Of a stretch of 54,006 bases of DNA, positions 9,501 to 17,486 are shown piece after piece. This DNA comes from Syntrophaceae bacterium UBA6252 (GTDB lineage: Bacteria; Desulfobacterota; Syntrophia; Syntrophales; UBA6807), in assembly GCA_002441265.1 (NCBI GenBank), contig DJVQ01000043.1:1-54006 (forward strand), written 5' to 3'. The notes beneath the pieces are model-generated. The model worked only from the letters and a program-made list of their open reading frames with translations. It was not told the origin of the DNA and did not search any database. Made by a program: the position numbers and the translations under genes. Positions within the stretch are counted from its first letter, which is position 1, and every line of letters begins with the position of its first letter.

Positions 9501-10346
9501 CGTTCCGTCGGAAAGGTGGATGGACCCGTCCAGGGTGTCCCCCGGCTCCATGCGTTTCAGGAATTCCTCATGGAGACCTTCCTTTTTCAGGAGATCGAGG
9601 ATCCGGGGCAGGATGGTCCGGTCTCCCAGGGAAAAGGCCGCCTGAATCCCCGCCGAATCCCGCCCCCGCACCTCCAGGCGGTCGAGAGCATTGAGAAGAA
9701 GGAGGATTTTCCGGATCTTCCGGAAACTTTCCCCGGAAAGAGGAAGCTCGTTCCCCCCGTTGAATTCACGGACGCCGTCCAGCATGGAAAGGACGTCGCG
9801 GTGGAGGGCCCAGACGGCATCCTTCAGCCGGATCAGGTCGCTCATGATCCGCTCCAGGTCGGCCGTGGAGAACCGTCCCGCCTGGATGTCGATCCACTGT
9901 TCCTCCGCTGTCAGCAGACCGTCCAGGAAGGCGGCCCGGGCTCGAAGGGTCTCCTCGATTTCGGGATGATAGAAAATCTCCGCCAGGGCCTCGTCCGCCT
10001 TGAGGGCGAGGACGCTCTCCTCCACGGATTTCAACGCCTCGGCGCCTCCGAGATGACGCTTTGCGTCAAAGGGAATCCCGGAATCCGTAGAAGGAACGGG
10101 ACCGCTCATGGCGGCAACCGCCCGGGAAAGACGATCCAGGATCGCAGCCGTCCCGGCGTCCTTCACGACAGCAAAGGAGCAGATCCCCGCCAGTCCGCAG
10201 GGAAGTGTGGCCGAGGAAAGGGGTGCGATGCAGATCGATCGGGGCGGAAGCGTCCGAGGATCTCTTCCGACGAAGAATCTCCAGCCTTTCCAAATGGTTC
10301 TTATGGCAGCGAAGAGGCCGGCCGGCCTCGAAAAAACGGTTTTCAC
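6564..10346 (-). CDS. Giant GlmS-like protein: class II amidotransferase plus two SIS domains, extended
   Basis: About 1260 residues, twice the roughly 610 of GlmS. The GTG at 10346 is preferred over an ATG at 10418: GGGGGAG sits 6 bases before it, and it avoids overlap with pyrG. The Ntn-type motif CGLAGI follows about 50 residues in, with no start codon next to it, so the nucleophilic Cys would need propeptide removal, as in GOGAT and some PurF. A long insert (roughly 200-250 residues) precedes the rest of the glutaminase core: HTRWAS, DNCHPVNN, LNGDIDNYREL. SIS domain 1 has KIFIVGQGTAAVAG and AVTQSGTTTDTNRAV; SIS domain 2 has YWAVVGSGPNKAASDEI and CAAGSPPNVVED. About 280 C-terminal residues are unassigned. 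Glucosamine-6-phosphate synthesis is possible, but the architecture suggests another sugar or a regulatory role. Confidence 0.8.
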   Translation of the reverse strand: MKTVFSRPAGLFAAIRTIWKGWRFFVGRDPRTLPPRSICIAPLSSATLPCGLAGICSFAVVKDAGTAAILDRLSRAVAAMSGPVPSTDSGIPFDAKRHLGGAEALKSVEESVLALKADEALAEIFYHPEIEETLRARAAFLDGLLTAEEQWIDIQAGRFSTADLERIMSDLIRLKDAVWALHRDVLSMLDGVREFNGGNELPLSGESFRKIRKILLLLNALDRLEVRGRDSAGIQAAFSLGDRTILPRILDLLKKEGLHEEFLKRMEPGDTLDGSIHLSDGTPGSPNPFLSFTYKKASITGKLGENGAYLKGRIRSDRIFRLFLAEPMETEAFLLHTRWASVGSITEDNCHPVNNYTVGPDTRNGPHGPVCLPAREFLRYGMGNWTIDVALNGDIDNYRELREAFENRGKETISSRVTTDTKIIPLQVEKYLDEGQSLKEAFRLAVNDFEGSHAIALQSNLDPGTVYLALKGSGQSLYVGICGDKYLYASEVYGLVEATPRFVKMDGERERVPGDPSTRGQIFILRRDGGGLQGIEAFGYDGHPLRISEANIGQAEITTRDIDRKDYPHYLLKEILEAPLSIRKTLRGRYRIEGGPGAGRVVFNLGGDVLPPRLLEALDGKKIKKIFIVGQGTAAVAGMAIADAFSIYLKGLPLRVEARRATDLSGFLLSESLEDTLVIAVTQSGTTTDTNRAVAMARAKGAHLIAIVNRRQSDITHMAEGVFYTSDGRDIEMAVASTKAFYSQVVAGYLLALYFARRFGTITDGELLAEVTRLEDIPGLMDRVISIRDEIRLSAWDVVKRKRYWAVVGSGPNKAASDEIRIKLSELCYRTISSDVIEDKKHIDLSAEPLILVCAAGSPPNVVEDIVKDVAIFKAHAASVIVIVDGDEDGFRAVSDSVISVPRASFPASVILNTLAGHLWGYYAACSIHEGSSFFHDFRKRLSEKSLDLDARNCSVYEKIADPDMKALVETWGREFYRLVDSGFFSCLNVETVTNLSLLFKYASGKLPLEDFWSEFRNKRVSPSPLDMMDIYIGKAIDELARPVDAIRHQAKTVTVGTSRKIAVPRGILFDLMKELGFNVESLSSRNGIAARRIQKAVREVRGYTLYQLHSVDLSGKPGEGTTISIAGRGGISLSMKSRVETPGTLMGTKRIIANTGDLYAGFGKTDKASIVIMPLLGERGLIGHLLLVQVDFRDDMTLPEKREVLGDKYGKIRELTREYNIPWEDSYLEGFSTAFLLGEGLDGIVGAIRASLGAKGESS

Positions 10347-10389
10347 TCCGATCTCCCCCGGTTGTTCTTGCTCCCGGCGCCTCCCGGAA

Positions 10390-11988
10390 TCAGGAGGCCT
10401 TCGCGATGGCGGCTTCAATGAACCGGGTGAACAGCGGGTGCGGCTGAAGCGGCTTGGACTTGAACTCGGGATGAAACTGGCAGCCGAGGAACCACGGGTG
10501 ATTCGCCAACTCCACGATCTCCACGAGGCCGCCGCCAGGGGAGGTCCCGCTGATCACCATGCCGTGCTGGACAAAAAGGTCCATGAATTCGTTGTTGAAT
10601 TCATACCGGTGTCGATGGCGTTCGCTGATCTCCCGGCGACCGTAAGCCTCGAAGGCGCGGGTGTCCTTTTCCAGGGCGCAGGGATAGGCGCCCAGCCGCA
10701 TGGTCCCCCCCTTGTCGACAATGGCCTTCTGCTCGGGGAGAAAATCGATGACGGGATAGGGGGTTTCGCCGTCGAACTCGGTGCTGTTCGCTTTCTCCAG
10801 CCCGCAGACGTTCCTGGCAAATTCGACGACGGCCATCTGCATTCCCAGGCAGATGCCGAAATAGGGGATCCCGTGCACCCGGGCATGTTGAATCGCCTGG
10901 ATCATGCCTTCGATTCCCCTTCTCCCGAAGCCTCCCGGAACGAGAATGCCCCCGGCGCCGTCGAGCTGTCCGTTGATTCCCCGCTTCTCGATCTTCTCGG
11001 AGTCCACGAAGTCGAGGATGACTTTGCAATTCTGGGAGATTCCCCCGTGGATCAGGGCCTCGTTGAGGCTCTTGTAGGAGTCCGTCCAATCCACGTATTT
11101 GCCTACGATGGCGATCGTCACTTCCTTGCTGGGGTTCTTGATGCGGCCGACGAGTTTCTCCCACTCCCCGAGCCTCGGCTGACCCGTCCAGATGTTGAGA
11201 AGGTCGACGATCTTCTGGTCCACTCCTTCATGATTGTAATTCAGGGGGACCTCGTAAATGGATTTCACGTCAAGGGCCGTGAAGACCGCCTCCACCTCCA
11301 CGTTGCAGAAGAGGGAGATCTTCCGGCGGATGTCGTCGGACAGGACGTTTTCCGACCTGCAAAGGAGGATGTCCGGCTGGATACCGATTTCCCTCAAGGC
11401 CTTCACGCTGTGCTGGGTCGGTTTCGTCTTCACCTCGCCCGCCGACTTGATGAAGGGCACCCAGGTCAGATGGATGAAGATGGCGTTCTGACGTCCCACC
11501 TCGTTCCGGAACTGGCGGATGGCCTCCAGGAAGGGAAGGCTCTCGATGTCGCCGACGGTGCCCCCCACCTCGATGATGGCCACGTCCACCCCGGATGCGG
11601 CCATACGGATGCAGTCCTTGATTTCATTGGTGATGTGGGGGATGACCTGTACCGTCCCCCCGAGGTACTCGCCCCGTCTTTCCTTCGTGATGACGGAAAA
11701 ATAGACCTGGCCGGTGGTGAGATTGTTTCTCCTGCTCATGGGGGTCGAGGTGAACCGCTCGTAGTGGCCGAGGTCCAGATCCGTCTCCACACCGTCGTCG
11801 GTGACGAAAACCTCCCCGTGCTGGAAAGGATTCATCGTTCCCGGGTCTACGTTGATGTACGGGTCGAGCTTCTGGTTCGACACCTTGAGACCCCGGCATT
11901 CCAGGAGAGCCCCGATGGAAGCCGCAGCCAGCCCTTTCCCGAGGGACGAAAGAACCCCCCCGGTAACGAATATGTACTTCGTCCTCAT
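10390..11988 (-). CDS. pyrG: CTP synthase
   Basis: 532 residues, normal length. Makes CTP from UTP, ATP and glutamine. The N-terminal synthetase domain starts MRTKYIFVTGGVLSSLGKG, with the P-loop-like SSLGKG and LDPYINVDPGTMNPFQHGEVFVTDDG. The C-terminal class I glutaminase domain has FGICLGMQ (nucleophile Cys) and GCQFHPEFKS (His-Glu). The ATG at 11988 matches the family start; the longer frame upstream adds unrelated residues. Seventy-three bases separate it from the glutamate synthase genes and 43 from the downstream GlmS-like start, all in one direction. Confidence 0.96.
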   Translation of the reverse strand: MRTKYIFVTGGVLSSLGKGLAAASIGALLECRGLKVSNQKLDPYINVDPGTMNPFQHGEVFVTDDGVETDLDLGHYERFTSTPMSRRNNLTTGQVYFSVITKERRGEYLGGTVQVIPHITNEIKDCIRMAASGVDVAIIEVGGTVGDIESLPFLEAIRQFRNEVGRQNAIFIHLTWVPFIKSAGEVKTKPTQHSVKALREIGIQPDILLCRSENVLSDDIRRKISLFCNVEVEAVFTALDVKSIYEVPLNYNHEGVDQKIVDLLNIWTGQPRLGEWEKLVGRIKNPSKEVTIAIVGKYVDWTDSYKSLNEALIHGGISQNCKVILDFVDSEKIEKRGINGQLDGAGGILVPGGFGRRGIEGMIQAIQHARVHGIPYFGICLGMQMAVVEFARNVCGLEKANSTEFDGETPYPVIDFLPEQKAIVDKGGTMRLGAYPCALEKDTRAFEAYGRREISERHRHRYEFNNEFMDLFVQHGMVISGTSPGGGLVEIVELANHPWFLGCQFHPEFKSKPLQPHPLFTRFIEAAIAKAS

Positions 11989-12061
11989 AAGGTCACAAAA
12001 CCCCTCTCGATCCTCGGCGGATTCCACAGGATTTCCCCCCCGCAACCAAGCCTTCACGACG

Positions 12062-14188
12062 CTACGCCTGGGTGGCTCCCCTGGGGCAGACGGCCACGCA
12101 GGTGTAGCACAATGTACATCGATCCTCGTCGATTGTAAAGGTCTCGCCGTCCCTTTTCAGGGCTCCCTGCGGACAGGCTTCGACACACTTATCACAGAAG
12201 ATGCAGGTCCCGCAACTCAAACAGCGATGAACCCCTTCCTCCCCGCCGAACCAGACCGTGCGGATCTGCTTTCGCTGAACGGGAACCTTCTCCGGGTAAT
12301 GGAACTCCTGGCCCGTGAGCGACCCGTGAATTTCCAGGGCGGCGAGCCTTCCCGTCCCGACGGCGTCGGTGATGAGGCCCGGCCGGACGATGTCCCCGGC
12401 CCCGAAGATCTTGGGGTCGCTGCTGCGGAAGGATTTTTCCGGCGTCGCAAGATACCCCCGGTTATCCACGAAAACGTTCTCGGGCAGGAAGGAGGTGTCG
12501 GGAACCTCTCCGATGCTGAAAAACACGACATCCGCCTCCATCCGCTCCCCTCCCTGAAAATACAGGGCCTCATCGTCCAGGCGCTCCACCTTTCTCGGCC
12601 AGAGGACCTCCGTTCCCAGGGACAGGGCGAGGTCCAGTTCCTTTCCGAAAGCGAGCGGTTTCTGGATGTCGATGGCGACGACCCGCTTCGCCCCGACGCG
12701 CCAGGATTCGCAGGCGATGTCCATGCCCACGTTCCCGGCGCCGATGATGACCACCGATTTCCCCGTGAGGTCCGGGGCCTTCCCGTCGTTGATGTCCATG
12801 AGGAACTGGAGGCCGGAAAGGATCCGCTCCCCCCCGGGATAGGGAATCCGTTTCGTCACGTGGGCCCCCGTGGCGACGAGCACGGCGTCGCTTTCCTCCC
12901 GGATCCGGGCGAAGGCCTCCCGGTCCACCCGCCTGCCGAGGATGAAGTCGATGGGAAGGGTCCGGATCCGTGCAATATCCCGGTCCAGGGTTTCATCGGA
13001 TAACCGCTCCCGGGGAATGGCTCTCCGGACCTTCCCTCCGAGCTTCGACTCCCCGTCATAAACCCGTACCGCATATCCCCGCCGGGAAAGCTGCCATGCC
13101 GCGGACAGACCCGCGGGGCCGGCGCCGATGATGGAGACCTTTTCCTTCCTTTGTTCCTTCGACCGGACCGGCGGAAAATCGGGATAGTGCTCCCGGGCCA
13201 GTTCCTGGATTTCCAACGGACTGTCGATGAGGCCGCGGTTGCAGGCCTCCATGCACAGTGCGGGACAGACGGTCCCGCAGACGGACATCCGGAAAGGCGT
13301 GTACTCGTCCATGAGGAGCTGGGCCTCCCGCTCCTTCCCGTCCCGGATGAGGTTGAAGAAGGCGGGGGTCGGAATCCCCGTGGGACAGGCGAAGGCGCAG
13401 GGGGGGGAAAGATTGACGTGCCGGGGGAGTCCCGTTTTGACGTTCACCGCCGGGGTGTAGAGGTTTCCGAAGGGCCGGTACCCCCTTCTCGTGATCTTGA
13501 CGAAATCTTTCGCCGGGTTGATTCCGGAGAGGTCCAGCCACATCTCCCGGGCGAACTCCTCCAGGATTTCCTCCAGGAAGCGGATGTCCTCCCCGTTGAT
13601 CTCGTTGAATACGGCCCCGATTCCGAGCTGGCGGGAATCCACGGTCCCCCGGATGAAGATGGACCCGCCGTGAATGCCCGTTCCGACGAAATCCCCCACC
13701 GGCGAACTGCGTTCGTTTTTCAGGTTGAGAACGACGATCCGGCCGCCGGCCATGTATTCGCCGCAGTAGTCCTTGGCGGTGCCGCCGATGACGATGATGG
13801 GGATCTTTTCCTTGTACTCCTTCATGTGAATGCCCGCCCGGTATTCCACGTCCCCGCCGATCAGGACCTTTCCGCCCCGCATGGAATATCCCGGGATCTC
13901 GCCGGCCTTGCCGACGATGACGATCTTCCCCGCGTTCATGGTGTTGGCGACGCCGTCCTGCGCGTTTCCCAGAACCCGGATCTCCGGCCCGTTCATGAAC
14001 GCGCCCAGATCCTGCCCCGGCGTTCCGTGAATGACGATCCGGCCGGGAACGTTCAGTCCTCCGCCGATGTAGCGCTGTCCGAGGACGTTCTTGAGGACGA
14101 TCTCCTTCTGTCCCTTGAGAAACGCGGCGCGAATCCGGCGATTCAGATTTCGGTAATAGAGGTTCTTTGAATCAATGGTCATCGTCAT
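12062..14188 (-). CDS. Glutamate synthase: GXGXG domain fused to GltD-like oxidoreductase and ferredoxin
   Basis: 708 residues. The ATG at 14188 is chosen: GGGAG lies 8 bases upstream, and it follows the previous stop by one base. Residues about 20-235 are the glycine-rich GXGXG beta-helix of large-subunit glutamate synthase (GGLNVPGRIVIHG, NAQDGVANTMNAGKIVIVG). Residues about 245-645 are GltD-like: N-terminal Fe-S Cys motifs (CAFACPTGIPTPAF, CGTVCPALCMEACNRG), the FAD site IIGAGPAGLSAAWQLSRRG and the NAD(P)H site VVIIGAGNVGMDIA. The C-terminus is a 2[4Fe-4S] ferredoxin (CGTCIFCDKCVEACPQG, CTLCYTCVAVCPRG). It should pass electrons from NAD(P)H to the FMN subunit encoded just upstream. The fusion joins parts that are separate genes in archaeal-type GOGAT. 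Confidence 0.88.
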   Translation of the reverse strand: MTMTIDSKNLYYRNLNRRIRAAFLKGQKEIVLKNVLGQRYIGGGLNVPGRIVIHGTPGQDLGAFMNGPEIRVLGNAQDGVANTMNAGKIVIVGKAGEIPGYSMRGGKVLIGGDVEYRAGIHMKEYKEKIPIIVIGGTAKDYCGEYMAGGRIVVLNLKNERSSPVGDFVGTGIHGGSIFIRGTVDSRQLGIGAVFNEINGEDIRFLEEILEEFAREMWLDLSGINPAKDFVKITRRGYRPFGNLYTPAVNVKTGLPRHVNLSPPCAFACPTGIPTPAFFNLIRDGKEREAQLLMDEYTPFRMSVCGTVCPALCMEACNRGLIDSPLEIQELAREHYPDFPPVRSKEQRKEKVSIIGAGPAGLSAAWQLSRRGYAVRVYDGESKLGGKVRRAIPRERLSDETLDRDIARIRTLPIDFILGRRVDREAFARIREESDAVLVATGAHVTKRIPYPGGERILSGLQFLMDINDGKAPDLTGKSVVIIGAGNVGMDIACESWRVGAKRVVAIDIQKPLAFGKELDLALSLGTEVLWPRKVERLDDEALYFQGGERMEADVVFFSIGEVPDTSFLPENVFVDNRGYLATPEKSFRSSDPKIFGAGDIVRPGLITDAVGTGRLAALEIHGSLTGQEFHYPEKVPVQRKQIRTVWFGGEEGVHRCLSCGTCIFCDKCVEACPQGALKRDGETFTIDEDRCTLCYTCVAVCPRGATQA

Positions 14189-14189
14189 T

Positions 14190-15713
14190 CTATGCTCCCG
14201 CATGCTTCACGCCAAGAATCTCCAGTTCCACCTCGTTCAGTCCCACACCCCGGAGCCGGTCGCGATTTCCCCTGAGCGCCTCGATGGCGCTGATTCCCAT
14301 GGAACCCATGAGTTCCTTGATTTCCTCCCCCCATGCATGGAGGAGGTTCCTCAACGCCGCCGCCGCTTCCTCGGCGTCGATCCGCTCGGCGAGGCCGGGC
14401 CGGTTCGTCGTGATTCCGTAAGGGCACTTTCCCGTAAAGCACCTCTGGCAGGCGCCGCATCCCAGCGCAATGAGCACCGGGGTGCCCACGTACACCGCGT
14501 CGGCCCCGAGGCACATGGCCTTCAGGACATCGGAGGAGCACTGGATGCCGCCGGACGCCACGAGGCTCACCGTGTTGCGGATTCCCTCCTGGCGCAGCCG
14601 TTCGTCGGCCGCGGAGATGGCAAGCTCGATGGGAATCCCCGTGTTCTGCCGGATCTGCAGGGGCGTCGCGCCGGATCCCCCGCGGAATCCGTCGATGACG
14701 ATGATGTCGGCGCCCGCCCGGGCGATCCCGCTCACAATGGGGGCCACGTTGTGGACCGCCGCAATTTTCACGGACACGGGGACCCGGTATTCCACGGCCT
14801 CCTTGATTGCGTAAATGAGCTGGCGCAGGTCCTCGATGGAATAGATGTCGTGGTGCGGCGCCGGGGAAAGGGCGTCTGTTCCGAGGGGAATCATCCGGGT
14901 TTCCGAAACCTCCCCGGACACCTTTTCCCCGGGCAGGTGACCGCCGATCCCGGGCTTCGCCCCCTGGCCGATCTTGATCTCCACCGCCGCGGCGGACTTC
15001 ATGTAATCCTCGCTGACGCCGAACCTGCCCGATGCGACCTGGACGATGGTGTTTCCCCCGTACTGCCGGAGTTTCTTGTGAAAGCCCCCTTCCCCCGTGT
15101 TCCAGAAAGTCCCCACGTCGCGGGTGGCGATGGCCTCGGCCTCCTGGACGCGGAGATTCACCGCCCCGAAGCTCATGGCGCCGAACATGATGGGAACCTC
15201 GAGCTTCAGGAGAGGTCCCACTTCGCCCCCGTACCGTTCCGGCTTCCTGCCGAGGTACCGGCGGATCTCCATGGGCTCCCGGAGGGGGTCGATGGAGGGG
15301 TTCGTCACCTGGCAGGCGTCGAACATGAGATAATCGAAATAGCGTTTCTGGGGTCCCGTGGCGCCCGTCCCCACGAGAAGGACTCCCCCTTCCCTGCCCG
15401 CCTGTCTCCAGAGATTCGTCACGGGAGCCTGGGTCCAGTACCCGTGGGAAGTATCGCCCGGCTTGTGCGTGATGCGGATGGCCCGTTCCGGGCACATTTT
15501 TTCGCAACGGCGGCAGGCATTGCACGCCGCCAGGTTCGCCCAGGGGCGAAGGTGGACTTCCCCGTCCTTTCCCTTTACCGGCTTCAGGGAGATTTCCCCG
15601 AAAGAGCACTCCTTCGCGCACAGATTGCATCCGTTTTCGAAATCGCAGCGCTCCAGATCGAACTCGGGATAGAACGAGGGAAGGATATTCCAGTTTCGAT
15701 TCATGACGGACAT
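14190..15713 (-). CDS. Archaeal-type glutamate synthase, FMN subunit with N-terminal ferredoxin domain
   Basis: 507 residues. Central synthase domain that combines 2-oxoglutarate and ammonia to glutamate on FMN. The N-terminus carries two Fe-S motifs (CNLCAKECSFGEI, CNACRRCEKMCPERAI). The FMN barrel has PIMFGAMSFGAVNL, NTGEGGFHKKL, IGQGAKPGIGGHLPGEKV and IDGFRGGSGATPLQI, then the cluster motif CGACQRCFTGKCPYGI. The glutaminase and GXGXG parts are separate products of the flanking genes, so this is a split GOGAT. The start at 15713 has GGGAGG with 7-base spacing; an ATG at 15704 in an ATGA overlap is the alternative. It overlaps the upstream gene by 13 bp. Confidence 0.92.
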   Translation of the reverse strand: MSVMNRNWNILPSFYPEFDLERCDFENGCNLCAKECSFGEISLKPVKGKDGEVHLRPWANLAACNACRRCEKMCPERAIRITHKPGDTSHGYWTQAPVTNLWRQAGREGGVLLVGTGATGPQKRYFDYLMFDACQVTNPSIDPLREPMEIRRYLGRKPERYGGEVGPLLKLEVPIMFGAMSFGAVNLRVQEAEAIATRDVGTFWNTGEGGFHKKLRQYGGNTIVQVASGRFGVSEDYMKSAAAVEIKIGQGAKPGIGGHLPGEKVSGEVSETRMIPLGTDALSPAPHHDIYSIEDLRQLIYAIKEAVEYRVPVSVKIAAVHNVAPIVSGIARAGADIIVIDGFRGGSGATPLQIRQNTGIPIELAISAADERLRQEGIRNTVSLVASGGIQCSSDVLKAMCLGADAVYVGTPVLIALGCGACQRCFTGKCPYGITTNRPGLAERIDAEEAAAALRNLLHAWGEEIKELMGSMGISAIEALRGNRDRLRGVGLNEVELEILGVKHAGA

Positions 15714-16774
15714 GCCGGCACCTCCCTGACTTGCTCTTCGACCTTGAAGATCACCGGCTCGCCCCCGCGGGGGGACCAGATTTCATCCACTTCGGGGGAC
15801 AGGTAACGGATGCTGCATTCCTCCGAGGAGGCATACCAGGTGTTCCCCGCCCGGGCGCAGACCACCGGACGGAGCTTGTTCCGGTCGTTCAGAACGATTG
15901 CGCCGCCGTCGAAGGTGAGAACGATCCCGAAAGGTCCGTTCACGATGGCCGATTCGTAGACCTGGCGAAGCGTCCGTTTTTTACGGTCGTCCTGGCGGTC
16001 GATTTCCTCCCAGAGGGACGGGGCCATGACGAAGCAGGCATCCTCCATGGAAAGGTTGTCCCGGCGTGTAAGTTTGTCGTAGATGTAGCTGATCACCTCC
16101 GTGTCCGTCTGGAGCATGCAGTAATAGCCGAACATCTCCAGCCATCTCCGGTTCGTTCCGTAACTCGTGATTTCCCCGTTGTGGACGACGGTCTTGTCGA
16201 GGATGGTGAAGGGGTGCGCGCCGCCCCACCAGCCCGGGGTGTTCGTGGGGAAACGGTTGTGGGCGGTCCAGAGATATCCCTGGTAGCGTTCGATCCCGAA
16301 ATAGTCGGCCACGTCCTCAGGATATCCCACGCCCTTGAACACCGCCAGGTCCTTCCCGGACGAAACGACGAAGGCCCCTCCCATCCGGTTGACCTCCATG
16401 ACCAGATCCACGATGTAATCCTCCTCGGTCTGGTCGGCGGCGACGAACTGCCCGATCGGGCTCAGAAAATACCTTTTGAAATAGGGCCCCTTGGGGATCC
16501 GGTCGTTGGGGTACACGGGGATCTCCTCGGCGTGATGGACGTTGACGCGGCTTCTCAGATGGTCCTCCACCCGGGGGATGGCGTCGCTGCGGCGGTCTCC
16601 CTCATAAAGGATGTGAAAGGCGTACAGATCCTTGTGGTCCGGGTAGGCGCCGTAGACGGCAAAGCCGCCCCCCAGTCCGTTTCCCCGGTCCCTCTGGATC
16701 CGTATGGCCTCCCGGATGTGGCTGCCGTCGATCCGACGGCGATCCCCGTTGACGATACCTACAATTCCACACAT
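15701..16774 (-). CDS. Glutamate synthase class II glutaminase subunit (GlxB-like)
   Basis: 357 residues. Starts directly with MCGIVGIVNG, so Cys2 becomes the N-terminal nucleophile after Met removal. Other Ntn-glutaminase motifs are AHNRFPTNTPGWWGGAHPF and VVHNGEITSYGTNRRW. It lacks any synthase domain and matches the stand-alone glutaminase of archaeal-type glutamate synthase. Neighbours encode the FMN and GltD-type parts, so the three proteins probably form one complex that releases ammonia from glutamine. It lies 10 bp after the upstream amidotransferase gene. Confidence 0.92.
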   Translation of the reverse strand: MCGIVGIVNGDRRRIDGSHIREAIRIQRDRGNGLGGGFAVYGAYPDHKDLYAFHILYEGDRRSDAIPRVEDHLRSRVNVHHAEEIPVYPNDRIPKGPYFKRYFLSPIGQFVAADQTEEDYIVDLVMEVNRMGGAFVVSSGKDLAVFKGVGYPEDVADYFGIERYQGYLWTAHNRFPTNTPGWWGGAHPFTILDKTVVHNGEITSYGTNRRWLEMFGYYCMLQTDTEVISYIYDKLTRRDNLSMEDACFVMAPSLWEEIDRQDDRKKRTLRQVYESAIVNGPFGIVLTFDGGAIVLNDRNKLRPVVCARAGNTWYASSEECSIRYLSPEVDEIWSPRGGEPVIFKVEEQVREVPACPS

Positions 16775-16784
16775 ACAGCACTCC

Positions 16785-17480
16785 TCATGTCCCGAAAACC
16801 CAGCAGATCTCGAGCAGGTTGAGAAAATTGGCGTAGATCTGATCCGCCGTCGACCGATAGGACGCTTCTCTTTCCCCGAACGTCCGGATCCATTCCTCCC
16901 CTTCCCGTTCTTCCCCGAACCAGGCGGACATCATGGCCCGGTCCACTTCGATATGAAACTGCAGCCCGTAAGCGTTGTTGACCCGGAACGCCTGGTTCGG
17001 GCAGTCCCGGGAGGTCGCCAGAAGCGTCCCGTCGTAAGGAATCTCGAAAGTGTCCCCATGCCACTGGACCACCGGGATCTCGGTGGGCGCTCCGTGGAAG
17101 AGGATGTCCTGCCTGCCTTTCGCCGTAAGGTCCACCGTGTCCCATCCCCTCTCGGGAATCGGGGCCCGGAAAACCGCCCCGCCGCATGCGTGGGCGATCA
17201 TCTGGGCCCCGAGACAGATTCCGAGAACAGGAAGGTCGCCGTCGATGGCCTTCTGAAGAAGGACCCGCTCCTCCGCGAGGAAGGGGTATTGTTTCTCCTC
17301 GAAGGCGCTCATGGGGCCGCCAAGAGAAACAACCCCTTGGAGTTTCCGGACGGAACGGGGCAGTTTATCCCCCTGGTACACCCGGACGATTTCCACGGGG
17401 ATTTGCATCCGCTCGAAGAAATTCCCCAGGGTTCCAAGTCCTTCCGCCGGGGCATGCTGGATGACCAGGATCTTTCGCAT
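16785..17480 (-). CDS. Class I glutamine amidotransferase, GuaA-like
   Basis: 231 residues. The Cys-His-Glu triad is visible: GICLGAQMIAHACGG with the nucleophile near residue 98, and a GLQFHIEVD motif in which the usual HPE is HIE. GGPMSAFEEKQYPFLAEE is typical of the GMP-synthase-like glutaminase group. It starts MRKILVIQHAPAEGLGTL. No synthetase domain is attached. It sits 6 bp behind glnA and 10 bp before the glutamate synthase glutaminase. A free-standing glutaminase next to glutamine synthetase could salvage gamma-glutamyl compounds. It could in principle partner the orphan GMP synthase ATP-PPase at 26.3 kb, but its sequence style is not that of the archaeal GuaAa subunit. Confidence 0.85.
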   Translation of the reverse strand: MRKILVIQHAPAEGLGTLGNFFERMQIPVEIVRVYQGDKLPRSVRKLQGVVSLGGPMSAFEEKQYPFLAEERVLLQKAIDGDLPVLGICLGAQMIAHACGGAVFRAPIPERGWDTVDLTAKGRQDILFHGAPTEIPVVQWHGDTFEIPYDGTLLATSRDCPNQAFRVNNAYGLQFHIEVDRAMMSAWFGEEREGEEWIRTFGEREASYRSTADQIYANFLNLLEICWVFGT

Positions 17481-17486
17481 CGCTCC

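Noticed and set aside
6792..10421. A 1209-codon plus-strand ORF opposite the GlmS-like gene
   Set aside because: It is the antisense frame of a gene with clear glutaminase and SIS motifs. Its composition (Arg, Gly, Pro, His-rich) is that of a high-GC shadow frame, and it has no family features.
16785..17480. GuaAa glutaminase subunit of GMP synthase
   Set aside because: Only the general GATase triad is shared. The sequence (HIE instead of HPE, 231 residues, position behind glnA) does not fit GuaAa, so the pairing with the GuaAb gene is kept only as a hypothesis.
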